Source: Triticum aestivum
Taxonomy: Eukaryota; Streptophyta; Magnoliopsida; Poales; Poaceae
Length of the DNA: 64,000 nt
Reading direction: 5' to 3'
Assembly (NCBI RefSeq): GCF_018294505.1
Contig: NC_057804.1
Location: 250,706,219 to 250,770,218 of the forward strand
Numbering within the stretch: the first letter of the stretch is position 1; each line of letters opens with the position of its first letter. The position numbers and the translations under genes are program-made. The notes below the pieces were generated by a model, which had not been told where the DNA came from, made no database searches, and worked only from the letters and a program-made list of their open reading frames with translations. Below, one piece after another: positions 11,488-22,175 of this stretch.

Positions 11488-12778
11488 TGTCAGGACCCCG
11501 ACTCAAAGCCACACCGATCTAGCATGTAACACCTCATATCACTTTGCGGCCTCACGCACGGTATTCCCACGGGCGTCGCCTTACCTTGCCCGGGACCGTC
11601 TGCGCCTTTTGGCACACGTATATGATAGTGTCGCTGGCATCCAGATGACAAGGAGCCCGGGCTGACATGGCTAGTCATGAACCCAAGGTGGAACTAACTT
11701 ACAGGGACTGGCATACATGACCCAGCAACAAACGTGTCGGTCATCAACGAGTGAATCCAGGCTGTAGCAACTGGGCTAGCAGGACTCCGGTAAACCGGGC
11801 TGTAGCAGGCTAACAGGACTCCGGTAGACACCGCGTGACATTTCCCCGAAGGGACAGACACAGGAATGAAGAAGGACACATGCCGGCCAGCCTAAGTGTT
11901 CCAGAGCAGTAGCAAGCTACCAAGGCTCAGTGGAAGCACTAGGAGACATTTCCCGGTAAGAGAGGCTACCAAGGATAAACAACTAGATAGTCAGATCCCA
12001 CACATACCAAGCATTTCAATAACATACACACAATATGCTCGATATGTGAAAATACAACATGGCATCACAACATGACTCTACAACTCAAGTAATTTATTCA
12101 ATAGGCTCCGAGGAGCGAGATATTACAAACATGGGTCTCTTGACCCAGCATTCAGAGCATACAAGTCAAAGCACAAGCTTAACATGTCTGAGTACAGACA
12201 ACTATAAATGAAAAAGGATGAGAAGCCTGACTATCTACCAGATCCTACCGAGGGCAGAAGATCGCAATTGGGGTAACAAGCTAAACGTCGAAGTTCACGC
12301 GAAACTACTAGCGAGACGGAAGTCTCTCTGCAAAACATAAAATAGGCAAACGTGAGTACAAATGTACCCAGCAAGACTTACATCAGAACTAACTACATAT
12401 GCATCATTATCAACAAAGGGTATGGTGGGGTTTAACTGCAGCAAGCCAACTTTGACTCGGTGGCTATCCTGAACTACAACTGCAAGTAAGTCCTTTGAGG
12501 TGGTGTACACGAGTCCACATATTCACCATAGCAATACACCACTATGGATCCGCTCCCGTCTCCCTATGAGAACACCATCCATAGCACTCACGCTTATCTT
12601 GCGCATTTTAGAGTATCCACTTTCACTTGTCTATGAACTGTATAGGCAACCCAGAGGTCCTTTACTGTGGACGCGGCTATTCGAATAGATGATGTTAACC
12701 CTGCAGGGGTGTACTTCTTCACACACGCTCTCACCACTTACCGCCATGTACACGTCATGTATCTCGACAAGCTTCAAG
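11488..12778 (-). repeat. LARD-A copy 1, 5' LTR fragment
   Basis: Its 1291 bases match 3414-4707 in the same orientation with scattered substitutions and a few indels. The match stops at CTTCAAG, where CACTACAAAA begins. In the intact LTR the same point continues CTTCAAGCGGAAGCC, so this is an insertion or deletion junction. Confidence 0.9.
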
Positions 12779-13310
12779 CACTACAAAAAAAAGACACATC
12801 CGTGACATTTTGGGCCGAACGAATTTTTTTTCTGTCATACATATGACACTTCTATGACGATAATTGTGACAAAACCCGGTATCATCATTGATGTGGTCGG
12901 ATCCTACTTCTATGACAAAAAAATCATGACAGAAAATGGGCTTTTAATCCTGGGCGGGCCGGAGAGCAGCTGCATGACATTCTTTGGGCCGTCCATGACG
13001 GAAAAAACCATGGTAGAAGTGAGGGGGAGGAAAATTTTGGGGAGTTGCCGGTTACGGTGGGAGGTCGGGGGCCGAGCGATGCGCGTTTCTCTCGTACACG
13101 TACGCGTGTGTGTGCGAGGCATTGGCTCTAACTGAACGCGAGCGAGGCATTGGGCTCTAACTGAACCCGAGCGATTGCACTGCAGGCTACGCATTACTGA
13201 ACCCGAGCGATCGAACGATGGCTGTAAACTGAACCGGATGGAGCGATTCCTTCGCTACTGCTGCTAACTGAAGCCGATCGATTGGATGAACGGTGAGCAT
13301 TGCGGGGGGA

Positions 13311-13600
13311 GGGGAGTTGGATGAACAGTGAGTGGTGGCATTGCCTCTGGATGAACATGACCCCGTGGTGTGGAGGGCTGGATGAACAGTAGACGATGGA
13401 GGGGTGGCCATGGAGGGGTGGTTGAACAGGACCCCGTGGTTCGGAGGGCTGGATGAAGAGTAGATGGTGGAGGGCTGTATGAACAGTAGATGGTGGAGGG
13501 GTGGTTGAATAGTAGCCGGTGGAGTAGCGCACGGTGGAGGCTGGATGAACAGGAGCCCGTGGATGCTGGAGGAGGTCGACGGTGGAGATGAACAGTATCC
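13311..13600 (+). repeat. Degenerate minisatellite, 'ggatgaacagtagacggtgg' type
   Basis: GGATGAACAGTA and GTGGAGGGCTGG alternate in degenerate copies a few tens of bases apart. The same position in CACTA-2 is hidden by the assembly gap. The three long overlapping minus-strand frames over this and the next array are a by-product of the repetition. Confidence 0.75.
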
Positions 13601-13604
13601 CGTG

Positions 13605-13960
13605 GAGTCCCGTTTTGCGGTACGCCACACCCCTCCCGATGAACAGGATCCCCGTTTCGACCGTAGTCCTCCAACACAAGTCCGTTTCGTCCGTTTTGCG
13701 GTAAGCCACACCCCTCCTGATCAACAGGACCCCCGTTTCGACCGTAGGAGGTCCGTTTCCTTCGTTTTGCGGTATGCCACACCCCACCCGATCAACAGGA
13801 CCACCGTTTCCTCCATAGGAGGTCCGTTTCCTCAGTTTTGTGGTACGCCAGGCCCCTCGCGATCAACAGGACCCCGTTTCGAACGTGGCTGGTCGAACAC
13901 AAGGCCGTTTCCTCCATTGTGCGGTACGCCAGGCCTCGTTTCCATCACATGTTCCGTCCA
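13605..13960 (+). repeat. Tandem array of ~71-bp units in CACTA-1
   Basis: The unit contains TTTTGCGGTACGCCACACCC, then TCCCGATCAACAGGACCC and CGTTTCGACCGTAGGAGGTC. About five copies are visible, one with a variant insertion (CCAACACAAG). The same unit occurs in CACTA-2 from 25875. Confidence 0.85.
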
Positions 13961-13979
13961 AGCCCTCCCGATGAACACG

Positions 13980-14285
13980 ATCACATATTTCGTTCCGACC
14001 CAGCCGGTTGGCTCCCCATGAACACGACGACGACGCTGTTTCTCCGTTCCGACCCAGCCATGTACGTATGCACGAGTAGGCGTTCGAGACCCTGCCCGTA
14101 TGTACGTACATGGACGTATTTTCTTTCTTGCACCCTCGCCGCTGTACGTACGTGTACATGCTACATGCGCGCCTCTACTACGACATGTGCACGCCTCTAC
14201 TACGACACGTGTGTGCCTCTACATCGACCATTATGTACGTACACTCTCACGACCAGAATGACAATGCTACGTACGCTTCAACCAG
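13980..14285 (+). other. TACGTAC-rich linker of CACTA-1
   Basis: There is no gene. The stretch is dense in GTACGTAC/ATGTACGTA words and in short GCCTCTACTACGACA repeats. It is conserved at 26160-26440 in CACTA-2. The short open frames on both strands are not credible genes. Confidence 0.6.
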
Positions 14286-17200
14286 GTGGGTCCCGACTGT
14301 TAGACACTTCCTTGCCTGCGAAGATGTAGCTGGTGGGTCCCAGCAGTCAGGGGGGCAAATCGTTTTGGTTTTTTTTGCCCGGACGCACTTCCTTGCATGC
14401 GAAGATGTAGCTGGTGGGTCCCAGCAGTCGGGGGGAAACATTTTTTCGCGAAATACTTGTGGCCCGTCCGGTGGGTCCGTGCTGTGAGGTGGAGGAATAA
14501 TTATTTTGCGCGTAATAAGGAGGCACTTCCTTGCGGCCGCCGTGGACCCAGCTGTTAGCCTCTCCACGCACAGTACTCTTCCGATGGAAGTCAGTCGTTG
14601 ACCACATTGACCACGCGACGCCGAGAGCACCACGGTGGTGGACGATGGCGAGGCCTAGGAAGGGGACAACACGGAGCTGGGGAAGACGCAACAGTGGATG
14701 CCCACGCGAAGAGGAGTACAAGGGTGAGGCTGTCGTCGCCGCAGAATAACAGGGGGTGTGGGTGAGTAGAGGGATGGCCTGGCCAGCAGTGGGAGTAGTA
14801 GGGAGCGGTGAGGCCTCCGCCGCATCGCAGCAGACCATGGGAGGCAGGAGCACGAGGCACGACCAGCGCTGGTTTGGGCGGCTGGAGCAAGAAGACCAGA
14901 AGTTGAAGAAGCACTACGGCCGTTGGATGGACATCGTACGGTCACTGGAGCTAGAATTGTGCATATTGACTAAGCTGACAAAGCCCTCCGTCCCCGTCAA
15001 CTTAGTAGGCCCAAAGTTAGCCTGCCACTAGACTGGGTCCCAGCTAACAGGCGGAGTATTCATTTTTTTGTGCATAATAAGGAGGCACTTCCTTGCGTGC
15101 GAAGATATAGCTGGTGGGTCTGAGCTGTCAGCGGCGGTAACGTTTTTTTCGCGAAATACATAGGCCCTTTCGATGGGTCCCTGATTTTAGGTGGAGGAAT
15201 CATTATTTTGCGCGTAATAAGGAGGCATTTCCTTGCGTGCGGCCGTGGACCCAGTTGTCGGCCTCTCCACGTACAGTCCACTTCAGATGCATGTCGGTCG
15301 TTGACCACATTGACCAGGCCGCGCCGAGAGCACCAGGGCGGTGGACGACGGTGAGGCCTAGGAAAGGAACGACACCGAGATAGGGAAGACTCGGCAGTTG
15401 TTTCCCACGTGGAGGGGAGTACGACTGTATGAGGGTTTACTGGTTCGTCTGCTGTCGCCGGAGAATATCAGCAGGTGTGGGTGAGTAGAGGGATGGCTAG
15501 GCCAGCGATGGGAGTATGGTGGGGCGGTGAGGCCTGCGCGGGAGCAGAGCCGGCCGCGGGGAGGAGGGGGCAGGCAATCTCGTCGGTGCTTGTTTGAGAG
15601 GTTGGAGCAGGAAGAGCAGAGATTGAAGAAGCACGACGACCGTTGGATGGCCATCCAACAGTCACTGCTTGTGCGTCAACCTTTTTTTAGGAAAGCCTCA
15701 AATCTGTGGAAAATAGCATACAACCCATCTGCCATTATTTCTAATAATTTACAGCCCATTTGCTAATTCTTAAGGTTTTTTGGAGCCCATATTCTTTTTG
15801 TTAGCATTACAACCCATACTGTGGCCACGGTTAAAAAGTTATACGAAATTTTTCATATTTTGGTGCGGTCCGAACTGTTTTTAATCCCGAATTTTTGACT
15901 CACATTCAAACTGATTTTAAAAATAAATGTATATCAATATAAAATCCAACAAATTCTCCACGCATAAAAATTAATGTAATTTAAAATCTCGAAATTAAAA
16001 AAAAAGATATTTGAAACTAATTGCCGGTTTTATGTGTTTTAAAAATGTACAACCCATTTCTCATTACTGATGGGCCATTTTCTTAGCCAGCCGAATGAAA
16101 GCTCTCCTCGTCTTGAAAGATTTGCAGCCCAACAGGCCTGACAAAGCGAGTTACTTTGCAAATCACAAAAAAACTTGGTTGTGGCCGTGGACCCAGCTGT
16201 CAGCCTCTCCACGTACAGTACTGTTCCGATGGAAGTCGTTCCTTGACCACGTTGACCACGCCACACGAAGAGCACCACGGCGGTGGACGACGGCGAGGCC
16301 TAGGAAGGGGACGACACGGAGCCGGGGAAGACGCGGCAGTGGAAGCCCGCGCGGAGAGGAGTACGAGGGTTCACTTGTTCGGCTGCGGTGTGAGACTGCC
16401 GTCGCCGCAGGGCCTGGCCAGCGATGGGAATAGTAGGGGGCGGTGAGGCCTCCACGGCAGCACAGCCGGCCACGGGAGGCAGGAGCATGAGTCACGACCG
16501 GCGCTGGTTTGGGCGGCTGGAGCAAGAAGACAACAGGTTGAAGAAGCACTACGGCCATTGAATGGACATCGTACGGTCACTGGAGCTAGAATCGTTCATA
16601 TTGACTAAGTGGACAAAGCCCGTCGTCCCCGTCAACTTAGTAGGCCCACAAGTCAGCCTCCCACCAAGGTGGGTCCCAGCTAGCAGGGGGAGTATTCATT
16701 TTTTGTGCGTAATCAGGAGGCACTTCCGGTGGGTCCGAGCTAACAGCGGGGGAGATGTTTTTTTCGCGAAATACGGGGGCCCATCGGGTGGGTCCCAGCA
16801 GTCAGGGGGCAAACATTTTTTTCACAAAATACGGTGGCCCGTCCAATGGGTCCCTGCTGTCAGTTGGAGGAATAATTATTTTCCGCGTAATAAGGAGGCA
16901 CTTACTTGCTGCGGCCGTGGCCTCAGCTGAGACTCTCCACGTACAGTATACTTCCGATGGAAGTCGTTCCTTTACCACGTTGACCTCGCCGCGTTCCATT
17001 GCATGCATGCATCCATGGGCATGGTGCCTCCCCACTGTCAGCCTCTCATGTACAGTCATCTTCCAATGACTCTCGGTTGTTGACCACGTTGACCACACCG
17101 TGCCGAGCGCACCCAGACTGGAACGACCCGGAGATGGGGAAGACGGGGTAGTGGAGTCGCAGATGGAGAGGAGTGGGAAACTTCACTGGTTCGGGTGCGC

Positions 17201-17700
17201 GGCAGCACAGCCGCGGTGCCGCCCACGGGAGACAGGAGCAAGAACAGAGGTTGAAGAAGGAGCATGGTTGTTGGATTAACATCCAACTGTCCAGTTGCTA
17301 GAATCATTTGTTGATTAAGTTGACAAAGCCGTGCATACACGTCTGCTTAGCAGGCCCACAAGTCAGTCACAAAATCTGATGGGTCTCAACTGTCAACTGG
17401 ATGAATGATTTTTTTCACAAAACAAGGAGGCACTTCCTTCCGTGTGAAGATACAGCCGGTGGGTCCCAGCTGTCAGGTGGAGGAAACATTTTTTTCAGCT
17501 TAATAAGGAGGAACATTCCTTGCGTGAAACCATGGACCTCGTGGGTCCCAACCGTCAGGCTCTCCACGTACAGTCCTCTTCCGATGACTCTCGTTTGTTG
17601 ACCACGCCGCACCGAACACAATGAGGCGATGGACGACGGCGAGGCCCCGGACGGGAACGACTCAGAGATGGGAAAACAGGGCAATGGAGTCGCAGATTGA
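14286..17700 (+). repeat. Long degenerate tandem array (units ~0.6-0.8 kb) in CACTA-1
   Basis: Each unit holds, in order: GGTGGGTCCCAGCTGTCAG blocks, CGCGAAATAC, GGAGGAATAATTATTTTGCG, TAATAAGGAGGCACTTCC, TCAGCCTCTCCACGTACAGT, GTTGACCACGTTGACCA, a GC-rich block with GGCGAGGCCTAGGAAGGGGA, and GAGCAAGAAGACCAGAGGTT before ATTGACTAAGTTGACAAAGC. Units begin near 14290, 15060, 16170, 16740 and 17340. They diverge, and a non-repeat segment (15690-16130) interrupts them. The many overlapping ORFs on both strands are shadows of the repeat. Confidence 0.8.
15690..16165 (+). other. AT-rich module shared by CACTA-1 and CACTA-2
   Basis: It begins near CTCAAATCTGTGG and continues with ACAGCCCATTTGCTAATTC and GTCCGAACT...AATCCCGAA. 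The counterpart lies at about 29153-29335 in CACTA-2, where it follows the last array unit. In CACTA-1 array units lie on both sides. I see no gene. Confidence 0.6.
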
Positions 17701-17759
17701 GAGGAGGAGAAGGGTTATAACTGGTTCTGTTGCAATTCATATCAAACTCAGGTTCACGG

Positions 17760-18260
17760 GACATGTTCATATTCATAGCCAACATTCACTATCAACAACT
17801 CAAAATATTCATATATATATATACAAGCTCAGCATATCTATGCATCCAAATGATTGATAGATCACACGACAATATTCATACATAATTCAGAAAAAGATTC
17901 AGATATACACATGTTCAGTATGTTTGTGCATCCAAATGATTGAGATCACAGCCAATATGATCCATGGACGAACTTTAATTACCTAGGGTACAGACTGGTA
18001 AATGGTGTTCAATCGGAGGTACTTCTTGCTAAAATTATTTCTTGTACGAGTAAACTTTCGAGTACATAAGAGGCAGCACAGACAATCTAAACTTTGCTTG
18101 TAGGTTTATCCTCAAATAGTGGCCTTGTGCCGAGGGAGGTTTGAGCAACTTGGCCACTACTTTCATCCAACTAGTTTACTGGCTCATCTTGGTCCTGTAT
18201 CTCGCCAAAATTCTACATTGCATACGAGAAAGGAGGCGGTTGAGAAAATGAACCACCCAA
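17760..18260. other. Intergenic, AT-rich, nothing recognised
   Basis: This is low-complexity AT-rich sequence with a short near-repeat: CATCCAAATGATTGA occurs at 17844 and 17931, each after an ATTCATA... stretch. I see no gene, splice-coherent exon or transposon end here. Confidence 0.5.
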
Positions 18261-20320
18261 ATTTTTTGTGCAGTTCAACTGAAATGGAGCATCCTTGGCG
18301 TGCAATCTGATTAACTGCCAGATGAATATATGCATCAACCAACTTGTCTGGAATCTTTAGACTCCATGCCATATAGTTTGCTACCATATGTGCCGATAAC
18401 CAAAAGGCACAAGTTGGGACCAAAGACTGGACTGTGTTTTTCTGGGCTATGCACCAAGCAATATTTTTGGTGTTCACTCTCCTAACACTTGGAGTTTGAC
18501 AATTGGTTGACGCCGGTTGATACTCGAATGAATATAGGCACTTCTTGTCAACATCGATGCCTGTCTGAGTGAACTTTGGAGTACATAGCAGCAACATAAG
18601 TACCTGTCCATCTGATCATTTTGTGCAGTTCTACTGAAATCACCCGATGTAATGATTTGCCTGCGAGTTCAGGCTCCAAATTACTCCTTTATGAAATCGG
18701 CAAACAGTAGCACAATACCAAATTACCAATACATATGACAGGCACAATAATCAGGATAAAGACCAGTACCAACCTGTGTGAGGTAGCATATCAATTACTA
18801 TTTCCTTTGACTGGAAGCCGAGATAAGCCAAGCGACTGACAGTAAAGGAAGAAAGCAAGCGGCGATTAGTGACTAACAGGAAAGAATGGAAGCTGTCGAG
18901 GCAATGAAGCACCCAAAGTTTTTGTGCAGTTCCACCAAAATCGAGCATCCCTGTTGGCACATATATTGAGAGAGTGAGTTTACTATAATAGTGGGACTAG
19001 TTGATGACACATACACTAACAAATAGAAGCACCCTCATTATCTTAATGGGTAAAGTTAGCAACATAGTAGTCTTGCTTAAAGAGAGGTATTAGTTTATTT
19101 AATCAGTGCCAATTAGCTCAACACAACACTCAAAGCATTGCCATTTATCATAGGTTGCAAAACTTAAAAGTGCAAAGATAAAGGAGTTTCTCATGACAGT
19201 AGCATGATACAAATAGAGATGACAGAGATGAAGGCCTTAGGCCCGTACCAACCTGAGAAAAAAGCTTATTCATGTAATCCCATAAGAGATGATAAAGCAC
19301 TCACTCGAATCACACAATAGTATATATTTTTGTGCACTTCAAATGTATGGTTGAAATCACCCTTGTTTACGAGTGCTGAGATTATATCCAAAGATTATCA
19401 AGAACTTCCAGCAGAGTTAAAGCACTGGCTGGGATACAGTTCATTGTATTGTCTTGTGTAGTTCCACTAAAATGTATGATTGGCACAACATGATCCCTGT
19501 TTGCACAAGTAGGAACAAGTCGAAACCTTCATTAGCTTAGTGAGAAAGGATAGGAAGACATTAGCATATTACTCAAACAGTAGCATCAAATTCATCATGG
19601 ACAATACACAAAACATTGCCTCATTGAACCAATGGCAATAAATTGACATGCAAAACAATAGCACTATTATGTCATGACACTTAATATTCCCTTTCTGCTC
19701 CACCACATGATTCACCTCCATAGACAAACATTCACACGTACATGATTCAGCATACGGTGATTTGTTTAACTCCAACAGGAAAATTAGGCAGTAATAAATT
19801 AGTGGTACTTAAGTACTCATAATTAATTAAGTGAGACAGCAGAAGTGGAAGGGCTCCCTGGAGGATCATCTCACATGTAAGGTAGTCGCTGCCAGAGCCC
19901 TTGAATAGCCTCGACTGAGGCCTCTGGCTTCAGCAAGATCGCCTTGGCACTGTTTATTCTTCTTCTTCTTCCTCTTCATGCTCTGTTTCTCTTTCTCCTC
20001 ACCAGTTGGTGAAACCAAGTACATGATTGTCCTTCTAATTCAGAATTGGTTTTGTTAGTGAGGGAATACACGTGTACTAGTAAAAAAACAACATTATTTT
20101 CTCATGGCAGTCGCAAAATAGAGATGAACACATGCATTAAATATCATTCTTACCTAAAGGAAGGTTATGGCGCCAATATGGATGATGAGGATTGGAACAC
20201 AGATCTCCCTTTGTGCAGTTCCACCAAAATGAACCAACCAATCCATTCTGACATTCCAGTTAAACAGCACAAAAGTCACTTCTTTTAAGAAGAGTTTTGT
20301 GTAGCGCACCAAAAGGTCAC
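18260..20320 (-). repeat. Seven dispersed copies of a ~22-base box
   Basis: The box TTTTGTGCAGTTCCACCAAA recurs in one orientation at about 18264, 18619, 18919, 19328, 19453, 20211 and 20294, often followed by ATCGAGCATCCCTG. On the minus strand it reads ATTTTGGTGGAACTGCACAAA. Some copies extend into shared flanks (18264 and 18919 share about 40 bases around the box). This suggests decayed tandem duplications of a unit a few hundred bases long, perhaps an exon. No continuous coding frame links them. Confidence 0.6.
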
Positions 20321-20502
20321 AACAGCAACCAGGTGAATTGGATATCCCTGTTTGCACAAAAAGGAACAGAGGAAACAGTCAGGGTCTCAAGCAATTACAG
20401 GCAAAAACATTTGGCTAAACTTGCCAGAGTCTCAAACAATTACAGGCAAAAACAGTGGCATGGCTTCATTTTTACCAGGGAAATTATATTAAGAACAGCT
20501 AA

Positions 20503-21004
20503 GGCTACGTTCGGTTCACAGGTTTGGTGCAGGATTTTCGTAAGAACACAGTTCCTACAGTATTATTTCCCTTCCAACCGTTCGGAACATGGGAAAGGTG
20601 AATAGTGTTTCATTGGAAAGCTGGTCTGGTAGTACTAATTCCATCGGATTAGAAACATCCACGCGCTGCTCATTTTTGGGGCGGAAGCCCGAGGCAGGCG
20701 CTCGCTGCCATGCATTAGACATGTTGCTGTGTTGTGTTTGCCGGAATAAAAAAATCAACCTGTGTGTGGTACGTGAGGTGAGGACAAGAGTAGTCACTGT
20801 GCATCTGAATAAACCAATAGCATCTCATACTGCCAAGCATGCTACTCTAAAAAACAAATTTGTACAATTCGCAGTCCATCCGAACACATTCTCTTGAGAG
20901 TTTCCTCCGGTTCGCTTTTCCATAGTTTTATACCTACATTCCTTTCTGATTCCTCTATTTTCATCAAGACCTATATTTTCTGCCCCTTTATTCCGACCGG
21001 GGCC
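20503..21004. mobile_element. Tourist-like MITE (PIF/Harbinger type)
   Basis: The left end reads GGCTACGTTCGG and the right end, inverted, GGCCCCGGTCGG (9 of 12 bases equal). Both ends are flanked by TAA, the usual three-base target duplication of this group. The 502 bases between hold no credible ORF, although an accidental 102-codon frame exists. The element lies inside the candidate minus-strand transcription unit. Confidence 0.6.
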
Positions 21005-21294
21005 TAAATATTTGGTATAAGGGCATGGGACAGTGGGTGCACCAGCAGTACAACACCATGTACGTAAACAGGGGCATAACGTGGTGATTCATAGTTTGTT
21101 GCCCCGAGAAACAAACATCCAAGAAACATATCTGGGTTGGTCCCATTTTTGTTCACTCTAGCCACCTAATCCTATGTGTGGATAGCAAATCTAGTCCTGG
21201 TCATACCACTGTGTACAGCGTTACTCCTATATTTCCCTTTTCGATGACCAGTCTGTACTACTTTCATCCCCTTTCCTTCCTGTTTGTACCAAGT

Positions 21295-21363
21295 CTGATG
21301 TACATACTAAATTCCCCCACCCCCACTTTATTTCAATGACAAGTATTTTCGGATGGAGGGAGT
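21295..21363. mobile_element. Stowaway MITE right end (fragment)
   Basis: TTTCAATGACAAGTATTTTCGGATGGAGGGAGTA is the terminal inverted repeat of a Triticeae Stowaway (Tc1/mariner) MITE in the outgoing direction. I could not find a clean left partner, so I treat it as a fragment. Confidence 0.6.
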
Positions 21364-21526
21364 ACAAGATTCGACTGCATGAAGTAGCTTTACCTCTGAC
21401 AATAGAAAAAAAAAGGTGACGTTGGACCATCCGATCGAGAGGGGCTGAGAGGTAGAAAATGATGCACATGCAGTGACGTAGCGAGTTGGGGAAGTAGAGC
21501 TAAGGCGGTTTCGAACGAAGATATAC

Positions 21527-21845
21527 CTGAAGGTCGTCGCGATGTGGATAGGTGGGCGGCGGGAGGCGGGATCCGCCCACAGGCAACGACGAAGGAATCG
21601 GAGGACCTCCCGCGTCGGCGCTCGGCCAGAGATAACGGTATGGCCGGCAGTGGGTCTCCTCCCTCGCTGTCGACGATGGCCTAAACGCTGCCCCTCCTCC
21701 CCTTCACCGGCGGAGGGGGATACGTCCAGATCTATAACCAGCGGTGAGGATAGAAAGCTAGTGTTTTTTGAAGGGAGAAATATAGTGTTACTACCCCTAT
21801 CTTGTTTAGATTTGGAGAGGATGAGAGTGTGTGAATAGAGCATCC
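21527..21845 (-). other. Candidate first exon (5' leader) of a minus-strand transcript
   Basis: A TATA-like stretch lies about 30 bases upstream, and the exon-like GC-rich block ends at a good donor (CTTCAG|GTATATC on the minus strand, 21527/21526). An open frame crosses the block but its ATG at 21843 would sit at the very start of the transcript, so the block is more likely leader than coding. Possible later parts lie at 19860-20000, where a Lys/Arg-rich frame with AAGAGGAAGAAGAAG is seen, and among the 18-20 kb boxes. No protein family is recognised. Transcript data would decide. Confidence 0.35.
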
Positions 21846-21873
21846 CTAGCAAGCAAGTGTGGAGGCTCCGTCC

Positions 21874-21882
21874 TATATATAA
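21874..21882 (-). promoter_or_regulatory. TATA box of the candidate minus-strand transcript
   Basis: The minus strand reads ACTTATATATAGG. It is followed after about 30 bases by a pyrimidine-rich CTCTATTCACACACTCTCATC leader, typical of a plant start site. Confidence 0.4.
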
Positions 21883-22175
21883 GTAGTGGGGTAGTTTTCC
21901 TTTTTCACTCCATCAAAACAATCGTTTAAAATTGTGTACTACTACATGCCAGGTCACGGTTTTTTTAGTTGTTGATTGTTTTTTGAGATAGCTACCCGCT
22001 TGTTCCAAGTGGTGTTACGGTGTGCCAGGTCGCACTTTGTATCGTTCAAGTCTGGTACTACAAGTCCCTCCATTAAATGAACAACCACCCCCTCGTAAAA
22101 ATTGTGAACAAGCCCACGGCTAAAATTAGCGAAAACGTGGGTTGCCCCAACATGCATTATTATTTATATTTTCTA

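Larger units (their letters stand above)
3414..12778 (-). mobile_element. LARD-A copy 1: large non-autonomous LTR retrotransposon
   Basis: On the minus strand the order is 5' LTR (right, 11488-12778, incomplete), primer site, internal domain (7645-11487), purine tract and 3' LTR (left, 3414-7644). The LTR begins TGTCACAGCCC and ends TCCTGACA or TACTGACA. An LTR of about 4.2 kb with a noncoding internal domain of about 3.8 kb matches the architecture of large retrotransposon derivatives (LARDs, Sukkula/Erika-type) known from barley and wheat. The element interrupts the B3-ORF element at 3413; the five flanking bases are GGCTG. The 5' LTR is broken by CACTA-1, and its missing 2.9 kb is not found elsewhere in the window in the right orientation. 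The family name is an inference from size and layout. Confidence 0.85.
12779..17760 (+). mobile_element. CACTA-1 transposon, 5' end and tandem-repeat body
   Basis: The sequence starts CACTACAAAAAAAAGAC at 12779, inside the LARD-A LTR. This is the terminal motif of CACTA (En/Spm) DNA transposons, and short TGACA/ATGAC repeats follow, as is usual for their subterminal regions. The copy at 24833 begins the same way and is colinear for about 4.5 kb. No transposase motif and no matching 3' end (TTTTGTAGTG) was found, so the right boundary is only where similarity to CACTA-2 fades. The element is truncated or continues beyond a rearrangement. The three bases before it are AAG; a matching target duplication was not found. 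Confidence 0.75.

Noticed and set aside
13187..13787. Three overlapping 170-197-codon minus-strand frames
   Set aside because: They are produced by the minisatellite and the 71-bp array. A unit of 71 bases changes frame every repeat, so no repeated protein is encoded.
12779..17760. CRISPR-like array from the regular repeats
   Set aside because: Repeats are long, diverged and contiguous without unique spacers, in a plant nuclear context. They are transposon tandem repeats.
21328..21852. 174-codon minus-strand frame as a coding gene
   Set aside because: It begins at TTG, its first ATG would be at the transcript start, it crosses a good splice donor and runs into a Stowaway end. It is more likely a leader exon.
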